Shown here: one piece after another, positions 31,108 through 39,287 of the stretch
How the letters are laid out: the number at the start of each line of letters is the position of its first letter
Position numbering within the stretch: position 1 is the stretch's first letter
Origin: Actinomycetota bacterium
GTDB lineage: Bacteria; Actinomycetota; Thermoleophilia; Solirubrobacterales; JACPNS01
NCBI GenBank assembly: GCA_016219715.1
Contig: JACRKX010000064.1
Coordinates: 1 to 42,791 of the forward strand
Length of the DNA stretch: 42,791 nucleotides
Direction of reading: 5' to 3'
Program-made: the position numbers and the translations under genes
The notes under the pieces: model-generated
Seen by the model: the letters and a program-made list of their open reading frames with translations, nothing else
Told to the model about the DNA's origin: nothing
Databases searched by the model: none

Positions 31108-32040
31108 CTAGCGGCGCTCGAGCGCCTTGATCTCCTTTGCCACGCGCGTCGGCTGCGAGATCAGAAACATGTGACCTCCGTCTAGCTCGACAAGCTTCGC
31201 GCGCGGCAGCGCCCGCGCGATCGCCGTGGCGTACTGCGGGGCGACGAGCTTGTCGCCGCGCCCCTGCATGACGAGTGCCGGCTGGCGAACCTCGTCCATG
31301 AAATCGTCTACCCGAGCTACGTCGTCGTCGAAGTCAAGCGTGTTTTCACGCAACGCTTCGAGATCGCTGTCTTTGAGGGTGAAGGTCAGCGTGCGCTCTT
31401 TGTAGGCCGGCACGACGTCCTCTGGATTGAAAGCCTCCTTGACCTGGACGCTCGCGAGCCCGCGCAGGACCATGTTGCTGAAGAACAGCTCGTTGACCTG
31501 CTCGATCACCGGCAGGTGCGTAATGCGAATCAACTCAGCGTTGACCTTGTTCATCTCGTCGATCTGCATGCCGCCTCCGGCCCCGGCGAGCGTGGCGATT
31601 CGGGCCACGTCACGCGGATGCTCGTGCGCGAGCGCGATCGCGAGCGGGCCGCCGTAAGAGTGGCCGACGACCGTGGCACCCTTCACGTTGCGCGAAGCGA
31701 GCAGGTCGTGGACGGTCTCGGCCTGGGCGAACATGTCCTGCGTTCCGCCGGTCGAGTAGCCGTAGCCAGGCCGGTCGATCTGGATGATGTGCCGACCGGC
31801 CAGACGCCTGGCGACGTTGTCGAAGTCTGCGGCGGTGCCGGGCAGGCCGTGCACGAATACGATCGTGGGCTTCTCGCCGGGAGTCTCGGTGTAGTGAACG
31901 CGCACTCCCCCGCCCGCGTCGAAGAACTTGCCCGCTGCCGGCTCAGGCTCGTCTGGCAGGTCGAAGATGAAGTTGTTGGCGATCAGCAGCGCGACCACGG
32001 CGGCAGCGAGCCAGACGGATGTGAAGCAGCTCTTGAGCAT
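31108..32040 (-). CDS. Membrane-anchored alpha/beta hydrolase, paralogue of the neighbour
   Basis: A 310-residue protein with an N-terminal anchor (SVWLAAAVVALLIANNFIF) and a hydrolase domain with VFVHGLPGTA, VGHSYGG (Ser), QGRGDKLVAP (Asp) and DGGHMFLIS (His). It shares RPGYGYSTGG with the gene at 30106, so the two arose by tandem duplication, but they differ in the cap region. It is read in the same direction, 48 nt before its paralogue. TAAAGT lies 13 nt before ATG 32040. Substrate unknown. Confidence 0.87.
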   Translation of the reverse strand: MLKSCFTSVWLAAAVVALLIANNFIFDLPDEPEPAAGKFFDAGGGVRVHYTETPGEKPTIVFVHGLPGTAADFDNVARRLAGRHIIQIDRPGYGYSTGGTQDMFAQAETVHDLLASRNVKGATVVGHSYGGPLAIALAHEHPRDVARIATLAGAGGGMQIDEMNKVNAELIRITHLPVIEQVNELFFSNMVLRGLASVQVKEAFNPEDVVPAYKERTLTFTLKDSDLEALRENTLDFDDDVARVDDFMDEVRQPALVMQGRGDKLVAPQYATAIARALPRAKLVELDGGHMFLISQPTRVAKEIKALERR

Positions 32041-32056
32041 CGGCAGGGCGCGAACT

Positions 32057-33673
32057 TTACTGTCCGGTCCGGTCAGCGGTGCAGCCGTCCCCCACTTTCA
32101 ATGCCGCTACGGAATCCCGGGCGCGCTCGCGGCCGAGATTCCATTCCCGCCAAGACTGGCCGCGATCGAGTTCGGAGCAGAACCAGTACCCGACCTCGTC
32201 AGCCGCACCTCCGGGATCGACCGAACCGAACTCGATGCGACCGGCAACCTCCGGAATCGCGTCGGCGCCAAGGCCGACGATGTATTCCAGTTGGGTGGTG
32301 ATGGCCTCTTCTCGTTCGCTCGCAGACGCCCCGCGCGCCTGCGCGGCCGCCATGTCGAGGTTGCGCCGGGCGATGCGCGCGTCGGGATTCAGCGCGTTCA
32401 CCGCCGTCCAAGATAGAAACGCCGTCACCACAATGCCCGCGACGAAGATGTGCCGCAGCGTCCAATACACCTGGGCAAGCAAGAGGGCGAGCACACCCGC
32501 CAGCCAGAAGATGAACACCTGCGACAGCAGGCGCAGGCGGGTCAGGCCGTATGCGTCCTCGTACAGTCCGAGCCGTTTGAGAGCGGAGACGAGCACCACC
32601 GCTGTCAGAACGATCATCAGCGTACAGGCGATGCGAAATGCGCTGTTCCGCCTCGGCGACTCTTCTTCGCCGGCCACCACGATCGCTGTCCAGACCAAGG
32701 CGACGACCAACGCCGCGACGGCGAGCAATTGGAAGAACCCTTCGCGCGCATACTCGGCGTAGGTCATGCCCGGCAAGTCGATCTGCGCTTCGCCGCCGAA
32801 CAGATATGCGAACTGGAATACGACGAACAGCGCGATCAGTGACGTGACCGAACTCAGGACGATCATCGCTTCGACGTACCCGACGCGCTGGCGGGACGAG
32901 CCGGAATCGGTGTCGACCCCGGATTCCTGCGGTCGCTTTCGCGGCGCTCCCGCGGGTGCCTCGCGTCCCGCGGGGCTGCCCTCTCCGGCTCGCCGCCGGT
33001 CGGGCTGCACCACGAACGTCAGCAGCCCAGCCGCCGCCCATGCCGCGATGACGATCCAGATCAGGTGCTCAACCGTCGCGCCCAGCTCGAAATCCCAATC
33101 GGGTACCGCGCCGCCGAGGAAATCGCTGAACACCGCATCGGCGGCCGAGAGCAGCAGTGCGAAGACGAGGAACACCGGAATTGCGATCGCCACACCGCGC
33201 AGATAGGGCACGGCGCGATCGATCCTTACACGATCACGATCATTCAACAGCGCGCGCAGCGCGGTCGCCGCTCCGCCGAACATCGACCCCAGCTGGCTGA
33301 ACCACGAGCTGAAGTGGTCGCGGACACGCCACATCCAGACGCGCAGGTCGTAGACCTCCGCCGACACCGCGAGAGACGCAAGAACCACCGCGGCGCCGAT
33401 GTCGAACGCCACCAGGAAGTCCGCGTCGCGGATCATCGTCCATGCCGCGAGCGAAAAGGCGCCCGCCAGCAGCGCGTAGGTCTCAGGGCGCGCCGGCCGG
33501 CGAACGACCGGCACCGACAAGCAACCGAGCATGAAGAAGAGCACGAATCCCACACCGGGGACGCGGTTTCGAACCAGTAGATCGAACGCCAGCCCGGCCA
33601 TCAGGGCGAGCGCGAGGATTGAGATTGCCGACAAGACCTTCAGCGGTCCCGTTGTCACCTTGTGCGCGGTCAC
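32057..33673 (-). CDS. DUF4173-family polytopic membrane protein
   Basis: A 538-residue integral membrane protein with about ten hydrophobic helices. The recognisable family part is FVVFQFAYLFGG followed by MTYAEYAREGFFQLL, characteristic of DUF4173/DUF4153-like proteins. A basic, Pro/Gly-rich cytoplasmic loop (around residues 223-255) interrupts the helices, and the last 110 residues are soluble. Function is unknown for the family. GTG 33673 has AGGAGG at 33683-33678, but that ribosome site can be locked into a hairpin (33679-33695). Confidence 0.8.
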   Translation of the reverse strand: MTAHKVTTGPLKVLSAISILALALMAGLAFDLLVRNRVPGVGFVLFFMLGCLSVPVVRRPARPETYALLAGAFSLAAWTMIRDADFLVAFDIGAAVVLASLAVSAEVYDLRVWMWRVRDHFSSWFSQLGSMFGGAATALRALLNDRDRVRIDRAVPYLRGVAIAIPVFLVFALLLSAADAVFSDFLGGAVPDWDFELGATVEHLIWIVIAAWAAAGLLTFVVQPDRRRAGEGSPAGREAPAGAPRKRPQESGVDTDSGSSRQRVGYVEAMIVLSSVTSLIALFVVFQFAYLFGGEAQIDLPGMTYAEYAREGFFQLLAVAALVVALVWTAIVVAGEEESPRRNSAFRIACTLMIVLTAVVLVSALKRLGLYEDAYGLTRLRLLSQVFIFWLAGVLALLLAQVYWTLRHIFVAGIVVTAFLSWTAVNALNPDARIARRNLDMAAAQARGASASEREEAITTQLEYIVGLGADAIPEVAGRIEFGSVDPGGAADEVGYWFCSELDRGQSWREWNLGRERARDSVAALKVGDGCTADRTGQ

Positions 33674-33678
33674 AACGC

Positions 33679-33695
33679 CTCCTAACTGTCAGGAG
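33679..33695 (-). promoter_or_regulatory. Hairpin that can hide the ribosome-binding site of the DUF4173 gene
   Basis: On the minus strand CTCCT (33695-33691) pairs with AGGAG (33683-33679) around a 7-nt loop. The second arm is the Shine-Dalgarno sequence itself, so folding would block initiation at GTG 33673. Only 5 bp, so it is weak and may act as a temperature- or protein-dependent switch, or mean nothing. Confidence 0.35.
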
Positions 33696-33796
33696 CGGGC
33701 CGCGTGTGTGTTGGCGTTACGCGATCCGCCCATTAGCGAGGCCCTGGGAACTTAGAGCAACCGCCGCCGCAGATGGCCGGTCCCGCGCGGTCGCCA

Positions 33797-33802
33797 TACA
33801 AT
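33797..33802 (+). promoter_or_regulatory. -10 element for meaA (leaderless type)
   Basis: TACAAT ends 7 nt before ATG 33810, with no ribosome-binding site. Confidence 0.55.
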
Positions 33803-33809
33803 TAGACGC

Positions 33810-35771
33810 ATGACTAATACTTCCGGCGACCACCGCCTGCCCCACCGACTCGCAGAGCGCGATCGCCCGTGGGTGATGCGCACCTACTCGGGCCACTCCA
33901 ACGCAAAGAAGTCCAACGAGCTTTACCGCACCAACCTCGCGAAGGGTCAGACCGGCCTATCGATCGCCTTCGACCTGCCCACCCAGACCGGCTACGACGC
34001 CGATCACGAGCTAGCGCGCGGCGAGGTCGGCAAGGTCGGCGTGTCGGTGGCCCACAAGGGCGACATGCACACGCTGCTCGACGGCATTCCGCTGGGCGAG
34101 ATGAACACCTCGATGACGATCAACGCCACGGCGATGTGGCTGCTTTCGCTGTACATCGCGACCGGCGACGAGAACGGCGTCGATCAAGCGGAGCTTTCGG
34201 GCACCACGCAGAACGACATCCTCAAGGAGTACCTCTCGCGCGGCACCTACAACAACGTGCCGAAGTGGAACCCGATCAACATCTGTAGCTACCACCTGCA
34301 GGAAGCCGGCGCCACTCCCGTTCAAGAGATCGCCTATGCCATGAGCAACGCGATCGCCGTGCTCGACGCCGTACGCGACCGCGGCGAGGTCCCCGAAGAC
34401 GAGTTCCACAAGGTCTTCGGCCGTATCAGCTTCTTCGTCAATGCCGGCATCCGCTTCATCGAAGAGCACGCCAAACTGCGCGCGATGGGCCGCATCTGGG
34501 ACGAACTAGGCCGCGACCGCTACGGAGTGACCGACGAGAAGATGCGCCGCTTCCGTTACGGCGTACAGGTCAACTCGCTCGGCCTCACCGAGAGCCAGCC
34601 CGAGAACAACCTTCAGCGCATCGTGCTCGAGGCGCTCGCCGTCACGATCGGCCGCGACGCGCGCGCCCGCGCGCTGCAGCTGCCCGCCTGGAACGAGGCC
34701 CTGGGCCTGCCGCGCCCGTGGGACCAGCAGTGGGCCCTGCGCATCCAGCAGGTGCTGGCCTTCGAGACCGACCTGCTCGACTACCCCGACATCTTCGAAG
34801 GCTCGAAGGTGATGGACGGCCTCGTCGACGAGCTGGTGCAGGGCGCCAAGGCCGAGATGGCCGTCGTCGAAGAGCACGGCGGAGCCGTCAACGCAGTCCC
34901 CTACATGAAGGCCGCACTGGTCGAGAGCAACAGCCGCCGCCTCGGCCGGATCGAGAGCGGCGAGCAGATCGTCGTCGGACAGAACAAGTTCGCCTCGACC
35001 GAGGAATCGCCGCTGACGGCAGACGCCGAGGGCGGAATCATGACGATCGACCCAGAGGTCGAACGCGAGCTGATCGACGAGGTCCGCAAGTGGCGCTCCG
35101 AGCGCGATCAGGCCGCCGTCGACGAGGCGCTCGCCGCGCTGGCCGACGCCGCGCGCGACGACTCGATCAACCTGATGCCGCTGAGCATCGCCGCCGCGAA
35201 GGCCGGAGCCACGACCGGTGAGTGGTCGGCCACACTGCGCGACGTGTTCGGCGAGTACCGCGCGCCGACCGGAATCGGCGACGCCGCCGTCACGGTCGAC
35301 GATGTCGTGCTGGCCGGACTGCGCGAACGCGTCGAGCAGGTCAGCGACCAGCTCGGCCGCCGCATCAAGATCCTGATCGGCAAGCCCGGCCTCGACGGCC
35401 ACAGCAACGGCAGCGAGCAGATCTCGGTGCGTGCGCGCGACTGCGGCATGGACGTGGTCTACGACGGCATCCGCCTGACGCCGGCTCAGATCGCCAACAG
35501 CGCCGTCCAGGAAGGCGTCCACGTGGTCGGTCTCTCAATCCTCTCAGGCTCACACATGGAGCTGATCCCGAACGTGATCGAGGCGCTGCGCGAAGCCGGC
35601 GTGGACGTGCCGGTGGTCTGCGGCGGAATCATCCCCGAGGCCGACGCTCCGAAGCTGATCGAAGCCGGAGTGGCGCGCGTCTACACGCCGAAGGACTTCG
35701 AACTCAACCGCATCATGGGCGACATCATCGACCTGGTCGCCGCCAAGGCCGGCGCGACCGCCGTGGCGTAG
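33810..35771 (+). CDS. meaA: Ethylmalonyl-CoA mutase-type B12 enzyme (MeaA/Ecm)
   Basis: A coenzyme B12-dependent acyl-CoA mutase that converts ethylmalonyl-CoA to methylsuccinyl-CoA. The 653-residue single chain has the catalytic barrel, with RDRPWVMRTYSGHSNAKKSN and KGQTGLSIAFDLPTQTGYD, the form seen in MeaA rather than in methylmalonyl-CoA mutase, then MNTSMTINATAMWLL. The C-terminal cobalamin domain has D529-x-H531-x2-G534 (LDGHSNGSEQ) and LSILSGSHMELIP. The MeaB chaperone gene follows 22 nt later, and ccr, whose product after epimerisation is its substrate, is in the same window. The mRNA looks leaderless. Confidence 0.9.
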   Translation: MTNTSGDHRLPHRLAERDRPWVMRTYSGHSNAKKSNELYRTNLAKGQTGLSIAFDLPTQTGYDADHELARGEVGKVGVSVAHKGDMHTLLDGIPLGEMNTSMTINATAMWLLSLYIATGDENGVDQAELSGTTQNDILKEYLSRGTYNNVPKWNPINICSYHLQEAGATPVQEIAYAMSNAIAVLDAVRDRGEVPEDEFHKVFGRISFFVNAGIRFIEEHAKLRAMGRIWDELGRDRYGVTDEKMRRFRYGVQVNSLGLTESQPENNLQRIVLEALAVTIGRDARARALQLPAWNEALGLPRPWDQQWALRIQQVLAFETDLLDYPDIFEGSKVMDGLVDELVQGAKAEMAVVEEHGGAVNAVPYMKAALVESNSRRLGRIESGEQIVVGQNKFASTEESPLTADAEGGIMTIDPEVERELIDEVRKWRSERDQAAVDEALAALADAARDDSINLMPLSIAAAKAGATTGEWSATLRDVFGEYRAPTGIGDAAVTVDDVVLAGLRERVEQVSDQLGRRIKILIGKPGLDGHSNGSEQISVRARDCGMDVVYDGIRLTPAQIANSAVQEGVHVVGLSILSGSHMELIPNVIEALREAGVDVPVVCGGIIPEADAPKLIEAGVARVYTPKDFELNRIMGDIIDLVAAKAGATAVA

Positions 35772-35793
35772 GGCCACGGCCGGCGCCACGCCG

Positions 35794-36756
35794 GTGAACG
35801 CCAATCCGCCAGACCCCGCCGAACTCGGCCGCCGCCTCGCGGCGCGTGACCGCACTGCGGCACCGGCGGCGCTAAACGTGATCGAGCAGACCGGCGAGCG
35901 GCACGCTGCCGACGTGGCGGCGCTGCTGGCCGAGGTTGCGCCAGAGAAACTCGGCGGTGACGCGCCGGGAATGATCGTCGGCGTGACCGGCCCGCCAGGC
36001 GCGGGCAAGTCGACGCTGCTCTCCGAACTGGTCGCAAAGTGGCGCGAGCGCGGCAAGTCGGTTGCGGTGCTCGCGATCGACCCGTCGAGCAAGCGTTCGG
36101 GCGGCTCGCTGTTGGGCGACCGCGCACGGATTCGCGTCGAACCCGGAGACACCGACGTCTTGATCCGCTCGACCGCCACCGCCACACGTCTCGGCGGCCT
36201 GGCGCCGGCCACGCGCGAGGCGGCCTTGGCGATGGCTGCGGCCTTCGACGTGGTGATCGTCGAAACCGTCGGCGTCGGCCAGTCCGAGACCGACATCGCC
36301 GAGCTCGCCGACAGCGTCGTGGTGATCGTTCAGCCGGCCAGCGGCGACGTGCTGCAGTTCATCAAGAGCGGCGTGATGGAGATCCCCGACCTGCTCGTCG
36401 TGACGAAGTCCGACCTCGGCGCGCCGGCTACGCGCGCCGCCCGCGAGCTGATGGGCACCGTCAAGACGCTCGGCTCGCATACGCCCGTGCTGCTGGTCAG
36501 CTCGCTGCCACCCTCGACCGGTGTCGACGAACTGATCGATACCGTCGAATCGCATCACGCCTCGCTCGACCTCCCCGCCAGCCGCGCGGAGGCTCGCCGC
36601 GCCGCGGCACTCGACGCCTTCGTACACGAGCACGGCGAGCGCGGGTTGCGCGCCGTCGGCGGTCGCAGGGCCGCTCAGCGACTGCTCGCCGAGCCGTCGC
36701 CCACGCCGGGCCTGCCACGACTCGTCGAGCTGCTGCAAGACGCCGCCGGCTATTGA
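35794..36756 (+). CDS. meaB: MeaB/ArgK GTPase chaperone of the B12 mutase
   Basis: A G-protein that guards and reloads cobalamin in acyl-CoA mutases. The 320-residue protein has Walker A GPPGAGKS (66-73), IDPSSKRSGGSLLGDR, ETVGVGQSE (Walker B/switch region) and the guanine-specificity motif VTKSD, plus a C-terminal dimerisation helix region. GTG 35794 is the chosen start. Placement right after meaA fits the known pairing of MeaB with its client. Confidence 0.95.
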   Translation: MNANPPDPAELGRRLAARDRTAAPAALNVIEQTGERHAADVAALLAEVAPEKLGGDAPGMIVGVTGPPGAGKSTLLSELVAKWRERGKSVAVLAIDPSSKRSGGSLLGDRARIRVEPGDTDVLIRSTATATRLGGLAPATREAALAMAAAFDVVIVETVGVGQSETDIAELADSVVVIVQPASGDVLQFIKSGVMEIPDLLVVTKSDLGAPATRAARELMGTVKTLGSHTPVLLVSSLPPSTGVDELIDTVESHHASLDLPASRAEARRAAALDAFVHEHGERGLRAVGGRRAAQRLLAEPSPTPGLPRLVELLQDAAGY

Positions 36757-36771
36757 TCGCCGGATAACGGC

Positions 36772-36804
36772 AAAAAGAAAGCCCGGCCGAATAACGGCCG
36801 GGCT
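36772..36804 (-). terminator. Rho-independent terminator for the lipoprotein gene (also able to stop meaB)
   Basis: A perfect 10-bp stem AGCCCGGCCG/CGGCCGGGCT (36780-36789, 36795-36804) has a 5-nt loop. In the minus direction it is followed by TTTCTTTTT (36779 downward), a proper terminator for the gene at 36833. In the plus direction it lies 23 nt after meaB but lacks a T-tract. Confidence 0.88.
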
Positions 36805-36832
36805 CGCTTACAAGTGATCTGTCGCCGCGGCG

Positions 36833-37339
36833 CTAGTTGCCGAGGATCGTTACGCGCCACTCGCCCTTCTTGTCCTTGGCGAGCGTGATCGACTGCGATC
36901 CGCCGGCCTGGCCGTTGGTGACCGTGGTCGCGGTGGCCGTGGCCGTCTTGCCGTCGGCGCCCATCTCGACCGCGGTTACGGTGATCTCGAAGTCCTTGAT
37001 CGTGGAGCCGGTCTTCTTCAGCGTGGCCTCGCAGTCGCCGCCGAGCTTCTGGGCCTCCTCGGTGAAGAAGTCCTCGCAGATCTTCTCGTAGTCCTTGGCC
37101 TCGGTGGCGTCGGCGAACTCGCCGATGCGGTCGATGACCTCCTGCTGCTCAGCACTGAACTGGTCTTCAGAGTCGACCTTCACCTTGCCGGCCTCACCGA
37201 CCGTCTCGTCCTGCTGGAAAGTCTTGGTGTCGCCGCCGGACGCGTCTTTGTCGTCGCCACATCCGGCGAGCGCAAACAGCGCCAGAAGCGACACGCACAG
37301 GATCGCGGACAACTTAACTGCACTTCCGAACTGCTTCAT
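36833..37339 (-). CDS. Lipoprotein, possibly NTF2-like
   Basis: A 168-residue lipoprotein. ATG 37339 (MKQFGSAVKLSAIL...) opens a signal peptide with the lipobox LAGC, so the mature part is membrane-anchored outside the cell. A Gly/Asp/Ser linker is followed by a domain with FADATEAKDYEKICEDFF, GGDCEATLKK and C-terminal strands ending WRVTIL, which resembles NTF2/DUF4878-like lipoproteins; two Cys may pair. A GGAAAG motif lies upstream as ribosome site. The longer open frame includes the untranslated leader. It has its own terminator. Function unknown. Confidence 0.82.
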   Translation of the reverse strand: MKQFGSAVKLSAILCVSLLALFALAGCGDDKDASGGDTKTFQQDETVGEAGKVKVDSEDQFSAEQQEVIDRIGEFADATEAKDYEKICEDFFTEEAQKLGGDCEATLKKTGSTIKDFEITVTAVEMGADGKTATATATTVTNGQAGGSQSITLAKDKKGEWRVTILGN

Positions 37340-37634
37340 CAATTCTTTCCTTTCAACCATTGCTTGCGAATGATTGTTCGACACGACGGGGTCGATCCCT
37401 GATACCTGGGACCGCGCGTTTAACGATCGCTTCATACCGTATTGCACGGCAATCGGGAGTCGGCCGATCGACATCGGCGCAGAACGCCGGTCAAAACCTC
37501 AATCGGCCCCGATCGGTTCCGCGGCACTCCCGGCAAGCTCGCCCAATACAGGGATCGCCCTTTTGGTGTAAACCTAGTGCTGCGCGTTCGCGCGCCGTAT
37601 TCAGCCAATCGATCACGAAAGGAGGGAATACGGC

Positions 37635-37802
37635 ATGTCGACAACTGACCCGTGGTTCTCCGACGAGCCTGGCATTGAGGTCTACCACAACAACGACGAG
37701 TGCTCGGAGGGCAACAACATCGAAACGGAGAACCTGCAGCCGGGCACAGGCGGAAAGCGCCTCTGCTCAAAGTGCGCCGAACTCAACGACCGGGGAATCT
37801 AG
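37635..37802 (+). CDS. 55-residue Cys-rich, zinc-binding-looking small protein
   Basis: ATG 37635 follows a strong AGGAGG ribosome site and opens 55 codons to TAG 37802. Key residues are His18 in VYHNNDEC, Cys23, EGNNIE, PGTGG, and the C-terminal pair C44-x2-C47 (LCSKC). The pattern (H, C ... GTGG ... CxxC) looks like a one-zinc ribbon found in a family of very small uncharacterised bacterial proteins I recall but cannot name. It overlaps the convergent gene at 37799 by 4 bp. Lower GC than neighbours; probably accessory. Confidence 0.75.
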   Translation: MSTTDPWFSDEPGIEVYHNNDECSEGNNIETENLQPGTGGKRLCSKCAELNDRGI

Positions 37803-38125
37803 TCCCGGTAGAAGGTGAGTTCCCACGACGGCCCGACCGGCTCACCGTCTTCGACGTTCCACACGCGTCGAAGATCCTTGACGGGAAGGCGCCGTTGAAG
37901 AGCTACTGCGAGGGCACGGAAGCCTTCGCTTCGCTCTCCGTGAAACCTGATCGTCGGCTCAGGCAGAGCATGGCCGGGACCACCTTCACAGGACTCGAAC
38001 GTCTCGATTCCCGCGACTCGCAACGTTTCGACGTACGGACGGATGCCGGGATCGAGGCCGGGGACGTCGACTGGACGCTCATTTTGCGCCGGGCTGTCGT
38101 CACTGGAGATTGCTTTGAGATTCAT
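37799..38125 (-). CDS. Small hypothetical protein, accessory-type
   Basis: A 108-residue protein (MNLKAISSDD...). The core GLDPGIRPYVETLRVAGIET followed by FESCEGGPGHALPEP and TIRFHGERSEG is a compact conserved-looking unit with a possible catalytic or metal-binding Cys-Glu-Gly-Gly...His set. It ends PSWELTFYRD. I associate such sequences with scattered accessory genes of unknown role, not with a named family. It is convergent with, and 4 bp overlapped by, the 55-residue gene, so the two probably arrived together. Confidence 0.7.
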   Translation of the reverse strand: MNLKAISSDDSPAQNERPVDVPGLDPGIRPYVETLRVAGIETFESCEGGPGHALPEPTIRFHGERSEGFRALAVALQRRLPVKDLRRVWNVEDGEPVGPSWELTFYRD

Positions 38126-38246
38126 CGAGGAACGGACTCCCTTTCGTTTCCGTCGAATCCGTTATCGGCCGAACCGGAAGACTTGTACAGCCAATAGTCA
38201 GTGACGTCGATCTGACCCGATTCGTCACCACGTACGCGGCCCGGCC

Positions 38247-38252
38247 TAAGAT
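38247..38252 (+). promoter_or_regulatory. -10 element for the zinc-ribbon gene (leaderless type)
   Basis: TAAGAT ends 8 nt before ATG 38261, with no ribosome-binding site. Confidence 0.5.
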
Positions 38253-38260
38253 CTAGCGCG

Positions 38261-38833
38261 ATGGAAGCATTCGGCCATCCCGACGAGACCGGAGCCTGGC
38301 TGCGCTGCTACCGCTGCTGGTCGCGCAACCTCGAGGTGCAATTGCACGTCGAGGGCATCTACAAGATCGATCCCGACACCGCCGAACGCTCCGAGACGAT
38401 CGACGAACTGCACGAAGCAGTCATCCAGTGCGTCGACTGCCTGCACGACCAGCCGCACCTGACACTCGTCGACGGACGCATCGCGCCGGTACCGGACCGC
38501 TGGGAGCGCATGGTCACCGGCACGCCATGGGTCGCCTCTGCGATCGTCTCGGTCCCCGAAGAGTCAGTCGAGGTCTGTGCCGGTCCCGAGGCCGCCGAGT
38601 CGCTCACTCACGCTGCCCTCGGCGACGCCGGCGTGCGCGAGTTCTTCGCGCACGTTCGGTTCCACAAGCACGAGGATGGCCAGATCGTGATCCACATGCT
38701 CGTCGAGCTCTACGCCCGTAACGCCAACGAGGCCGCCGAAGTGCTCGAAGAGGCCAGCCGTGGCAACCTGACGATCGCCTCGCTTGCCGAAGAGTCACGC
38801 CCGCCGGCCTCGAGCCCGCACGGCCCCCACTGA
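38261..38833 (+). CDS. Protein with an N-terminal zinc ribbon, function unknown
   Basis: A 190-residue soluble protein. C16-x2-C19 (RCYRC) and C57-x2-C60 (QCVDC) are spaced like a zinc ribbon, with Trp and His nearby. The remaining 120 residues form an alpha/beta domain (VVSVPEESVEV-like strands, AHVRFHKHEDGQIVIHMLVE, then NANEAAEVLEEAS). It is followed 19 nt later by an SRPBCC gene on the same strand, probably cotranscribed. Family not recognised. Confidence 0.75.
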   Translation: MEAFGHPDETGAWLRCYRCWSRNLEVQLHVEGIYKIDPDTAERSETIDELHEAVIQCVDCLHDQPHLTLVDGRIAPVPDRWERMVTGTPWVASAIVSVPEESVEVCAGPEAAESLTHAALGDAGVREFFAHVRFHKHEDGQIVIHMLVELYARNANEAAEVLEEASRGNLTIASLAEESRPPASSPHGPH

Positions 38834-38852
38834 CCCCCGAAACGGAGACGCC

Positions 38853-39287
38853 ATGGAAATCGAGCACGTGACAGTCATCGAAAAGCCGGCCGACGAGGTC
38901 TGGGCGGCGTTCGACGACCCGGGCCTGCTGGTGAAGTGGCAGGACCGCCTGGAGAGCTACGAGCAGATCTCTGGCGAGCCCGACGAGATCGGCTCGGTCT
39001 CGAAGCAGACGATCCGACGCTCGAGCGGTGATCTTGAACTAACCGTGACGCTGCTCGACCGCCGTGAGGGCGAGTTCTCGCAGTCGCGTTACGAAGGCAT
39101 GCAGCTGCCGTTCACGATCAGCAATACCTTCTCGGCCGTCGACGACGACACCACCGAATGGCATGTGGTCGTCGACGTTCGCCTGAATCTGATGCAGAAG
39201 GCCCTCGGCCCGGTACTGAAGGGCCCGCTGACGGAACTCGCCGAGCAGAACGGCGAAGACTTCAAGAAGTTCGTCGAAGGCCGCTAG
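38853..39287 (+). CDS. SRPBCC-fold lipid/ligand-binding protein
   Basis: A 144-residue START/SRPBCC (polyketide cyclase/CoxG-like) protein. Visible are VTVIEKPADEVWAAFDDPGL, which forms the first strand and helix, a central sheet (VSKQTIRRSSGDLELTVTLL), and a long C-terminal helix (LKGPLTELAEQNGEDFKKFV). Such proteins bind a hydrophobic ligand in a deep cavity. ATG 38853 has ACGGAG before it. The last 4 bp overlap the convergent GGDEF gene. Confidence 0.85.
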   Translation: MEIEHVTVIEKPADEVWAAFDDPGLLVKWQDRLESYEQISGEPDEIGSVSKQTIRRSSGDLELTVTLLDRREGEFSQSRYEGMQLPFTISNTFSAVDDDTTEWHVVVDVRLNLMQKALGPVLKGPLTELAEQNGEDFKKFVEGR

